From: Peptococcaceae bacterium
Lineage (GTDB): Bacteria > Bacillota > Desulfotomaculia > Desulfotomaculales > Desulfocucumaceae
Assembly (NCBI GenBank): GCA_023512435.1
Contig: JAILZP010000009.1
Span: 27,231 to 91,230, forward strand
DNA length: 64,000 nucleotides
Reading direction: 5' to 3'
Below, one piece after another: positions 62,093 to 64,000 of the stretch (positions are counted from its first letter, which is position 1; each line of letters starts with the position of its first letter). The position numbers and the translations under genes were made by a program. The notes under the pieces were generated by a model. The model ran no database searches and was not told the DNA's origin. It saw nothing but the letters and a program-made list of their open reading frames with translations.

Positions 62093-63202
62093 ATGCCGTC
62101 AAAAGTTTATTTCACTGACATGAGGGCCACCCAAAAATTCAATCTCCTGGACAAGCTGGGGAAGCTGTTTACGGAGGCAGGACTGGCCGGGATAGCTAAT
62201 CCGGGGGACCTGGTGGCAATCAAGGTGCATTTCGGAGAAAAGGGCAACACCAGTTATATCAGGCCCCAGTTTATCAGGAAAATAGTGGACGAGGTAAAAA
62301 AATCAGGCGGCAAGCCGTTTCTCACCGACGCCAACACCCTGTACGCGGGCAGCCGGTCCAACGCGGTGGACCACCTGCAGACCGCCATTGAGAACGGGTT
62401 CGGCTACGAGGTGGTCAACGCCCCCCTGGTTATCGCCGACGGGATCAACGGCAAGGATTACATCAGCGTGCCGGTGAACCTCAAACACTGCAAGGAGGTC
62501 AAGATAGGCAGCGCCGTGGTCCTGGCCGACGCCCTGATCGCGGTGACGCACTTCAAGGGGCACGAGGCCGCGGGCTTCGGCGGGACGATCAAGAACCTGG
62601 GCATGGGCTGCGGGTCCAGGGCCGGGAAACAGGTTATGCACTCGGACATGCTGCCCAGGATCAAGCAGGAAAAGTGCAGGGCCTGCGGAAGGTGCCACCA
62701 GTGGTGTCCCACCGGGGCCATAGCGGTGGGAGAGCTGAAAATGGCGGTGGTGGACGAGAAGACCTGCATTGGATGCGGGGAGTGCACGGTGACCTGTCCC
62801 CACGGGGCCATCGGGATTAACTGGAAAAACAACCAGAAGGACGCCCTGCAGGAAAAGATGGCGGAGTACACCGCCGGGGTGCTTAAGAACAAGAAGGGAA
62901 AGGCCGGATTCGTCACCTTCCTCACCAACATCACCCCGGACTGCGACTGTTTCAGTTTTTCAGACGCCCCGGTGGTCAGGGACATAGGCATCCTGGCCTC
63001 CCTGGACCCGGTGGCCATCGACCAGGCCTGCTTCGACCTGGTCAACCGGGAGCGCGGGCTGCCGGGATCGAAGCTGGAGGGCCGCGAGGACGCCGCGGAC
63101 AAGTTCGCCGCCCTGTACCCGGAGATTGACGGGACCAGGCAGCTGTCCTACGGGGAGGAAATAGGGCTGGGCACAAGGGAATACGAACTGATAAAAATTT
63201 AG
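62093..63202 (+). CDS. DUF362 protein with 2[4Fe-4S] ferredoxin domain
   Basis: 369 aa. N-terminal DUF362 part (KVHFGEKGNTSYI, TDANTLYAG, THFKGHEAAGFGGTIKNLGMG), then ferredoxin motifs CRACGRCHQWCPTG and CIGCGECTVTCPHG (about 202-245), then DUF362 end (DPVAIDQACFDLVN). Redox protein of unknown partner, common in anaerobes. AAGGAGG upstream. Confidence 0.87.
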   Translation: MPSKVYFTDMRATQKFNLLDKLGKLFTEAGLAGIANPGDLVAIKVHFGEKGNTSYIRPQFIRKIVDEVKKSGGKPFLTDANTLYAGSRSNAVDHLQTAIENGFGYEVVNAPLVIADGINGKDYISVPVNLKHCKEVKIGSAVVLADALIAVTHFKGHEAAGFGGTIKNLGMGCGSRAGKQVMHSDMLPRIKQEKCRACGRCHQWCPTGAIAVGELKMAVVDEKTCIGCGECTVTCPHGAIGINWKNNQKDALQEKMAEYTAGVLKNKKGKAGFVTFLTNITPDCDCFSFSDAPVVRDIGILASLDPVAIDQACFDLVNRERGLPGSKLEGREDAADKFAALYPEIDGTRQLSYGEEIGLGTREYELIKI

Positions 63203-63341
63203 CCGCCGGGACAACGAAAGCGAAGACCGGCCTTGAACCGGATCGGAAGGGTCCGCCTGCCGGCCCGGTTTTTTTTCGCCCATAAAAGGTTTTTCCGGAC
63301 GGATGTGGAAAAATTTAATAAAATTGGGGCGGGGGATGGGT

Positions 63342-64000
63342 ATGGACAGGGCGATCCGGGACTTTTTAAACTTCCTGGTGGTGGAAAGGGGACTTTCCAG
63401 GAACACCGTGGTTTCCTACCGTTCTGATCTGGTTTTTTTCAAAAATTTCTGCGCCCGGAAGGGTTTTGATCCCCTCGGACCCGGCGGCCGGGGGGCGGTT
63501 TCCGCCTACCTCCTTCAGCTCAAAAACGACGGACGGTCTTCCGCCACCATTTCCAGGAGGCTGGCCGCCCTGAAGTCCCTGTACAAATTTCTGGTCAACG
63601 AAGGGCGGATTGAGTCCGACCCCACGGAAAACCTGGAATCTCCAAAAAAGGTCCAGAAGCTGCCCCGGGTGCTTACCACCGGAGAGGTGGACAGGCTCCT
63701 GGCCCAGCCCAGCATAAGCACTCCCGCCGGGCTGCGGGACAAGGCCATGCTGGAAATGCTGTACGCCACCGGAATAAGGGTTTCCGAGCTGGTTTCCCTG
63801 GACCGGGGGAGCATCAACCTGGAGGAAGGGTATATAAGGTGCCTGGGCAAGGGGGCCAAGGAAAGAATAGTGCCCATGGGGCAGGTGGCGGTCCGCTTCG
63901 CGGAAGCATATTTGCTGAGGGCCAGGGCCAGATTAATGGGTAGCAAAAACAGCCCGGCCCTTTTTTTGAATCGTTACGGGAACAGGATGACCAGGCAGGG
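63342..64000 (+). CDS. xerD: Tyrosine recombinase XerD, 3' end beyond window
   Basis: 219 codons visible from ATG 63342 (ATG 63336 also in frame), open to the last base. N-terminal SAM-like core-binding domain (FLNFLVVERGLSRNTVVSYR), then the catalytic domain start with the first active-site Arg in YATGIRVSELVSL and LGKGAKERIVP. Later catalytic residues and Tyr lie outside. Works with XerC-type partner or alone at dif to resolve chromosome dimers; location after spoIIM/yqzK supports xerD. Confidence 0.9.
   Translation, partial: MDRAIRDFLNFLVVERGLSRNTVVSYRSDLVFFKNFCARKGFDPLGPGGRGAVSAYLLQLKNDGRSSATISRRLAALKSLYKFLVNEGRIESDPTENLESPKKVQKLPRVLTTGEVDRLLAQPSISTPAGLRDKAMLEMLYATGIRVSELVSLDRGSINLEEGYIRCLGKGAKERIVPMGQVAVRFAEAYLLRARARLMGSKNSPALFLNRYGNRMTRQ

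Noticed and set aside
1..64000. CRISPR arrays, rRNA operons, insertion sequences, prophage
   Set aside because: No regularly spaced direct repeats with unique spacers, no rRNA-like blocks and no transposase or phage genes were seen; xerD is the chromosomal recombinase by context.

Overview
The window comes from a moderately GC-rich, endospore-forming anaerobic Firmicute. Gene content and order best match the Pelotomaculum/Desulfotomaculum group of Peptococcaceae (inference from synteny and protein character; no search was run). Evidence for a sporeformer is a complete spoIIIAA-AH operon, spoIVB, spo0A and spoIIM. Evidence for anaerobic metabolism is a 2-oxoacid:ferredoxin oxidoreductase operon, an electron-bifurcating NfnAB pair and a pyruvate carboxylase-type enzyme. 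AGGAGG-like ribosome binding sites and frequent TTG/GTG starts fit the group.

Layout. 1-10.9 kb is accessory: a truncated dynamin-like GTPase, a Cys-rich DUF2703 protein with a SigZ-type sigma factor, a selC-like tRNA with a Cys anticodon leading into yedE-tusA, a phosphoesterase, a trehalose-type operon (glycosyltransferase, otsA, otsB, minus strand), an orphan membrane protein and an ECF sigma factor. 11-20 kb is the spoIIIA operon, then a carboxyltransferase-biotin carrier fusion and accC. 20-29.3 kb is an inserted metabolic block: panE, FGGY kinase, glpD and an AGPS-like flavoprotein on the minus strand, and a TRAP transporter on the plus strand. 29.5-47.8 kb is the conserved Clostridia backbone: asp23-amaP-DUF2273-nusB, nfnAB, folD, xseA, radical SAM, xseB, ispA, membrane protein, dxs, tlyA, nadK, mnmM-like, argR, recN, spoIVB, spo0A. 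47.8-49.0 kb is an AT-rich island with one orphan exported protein. 49-52.7 kb is steA-steB-GT2-MraY-like. 52.8-57.5 kb is a P-loop ATPase, the oxidoreductase operon and a tripeptidase-like peptidase. 57.5-58.5 kb is a MntA/HepT toxin-antitoxin pair. 58.5-64 kb has DUF3866, a ComB-like orphan, a small HMA-like protein, spoIIM, a YqzK-like gene, a DUF362 ferredoxin and the start of xerD.

The most unusual item is the tRNA at 3292-3388. Its body is that of selenocysteine tRNA (8-bp acceptor stem, 4-nt D loop, 8-bp variable arm), but the anticodon is GCA and the discriminator is U73, both cysteine features. It sits 30 nt upstream of a YedE-type sulfur/selenium transporter gene with no visible terminator between them. 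Other points of interest are a multi-locus family of degenerate heptamer repeats that has entered the 3' ends of two genes, a TRAP binding protein without a lipobox cysteine, and small genes missed by length cut-offs.
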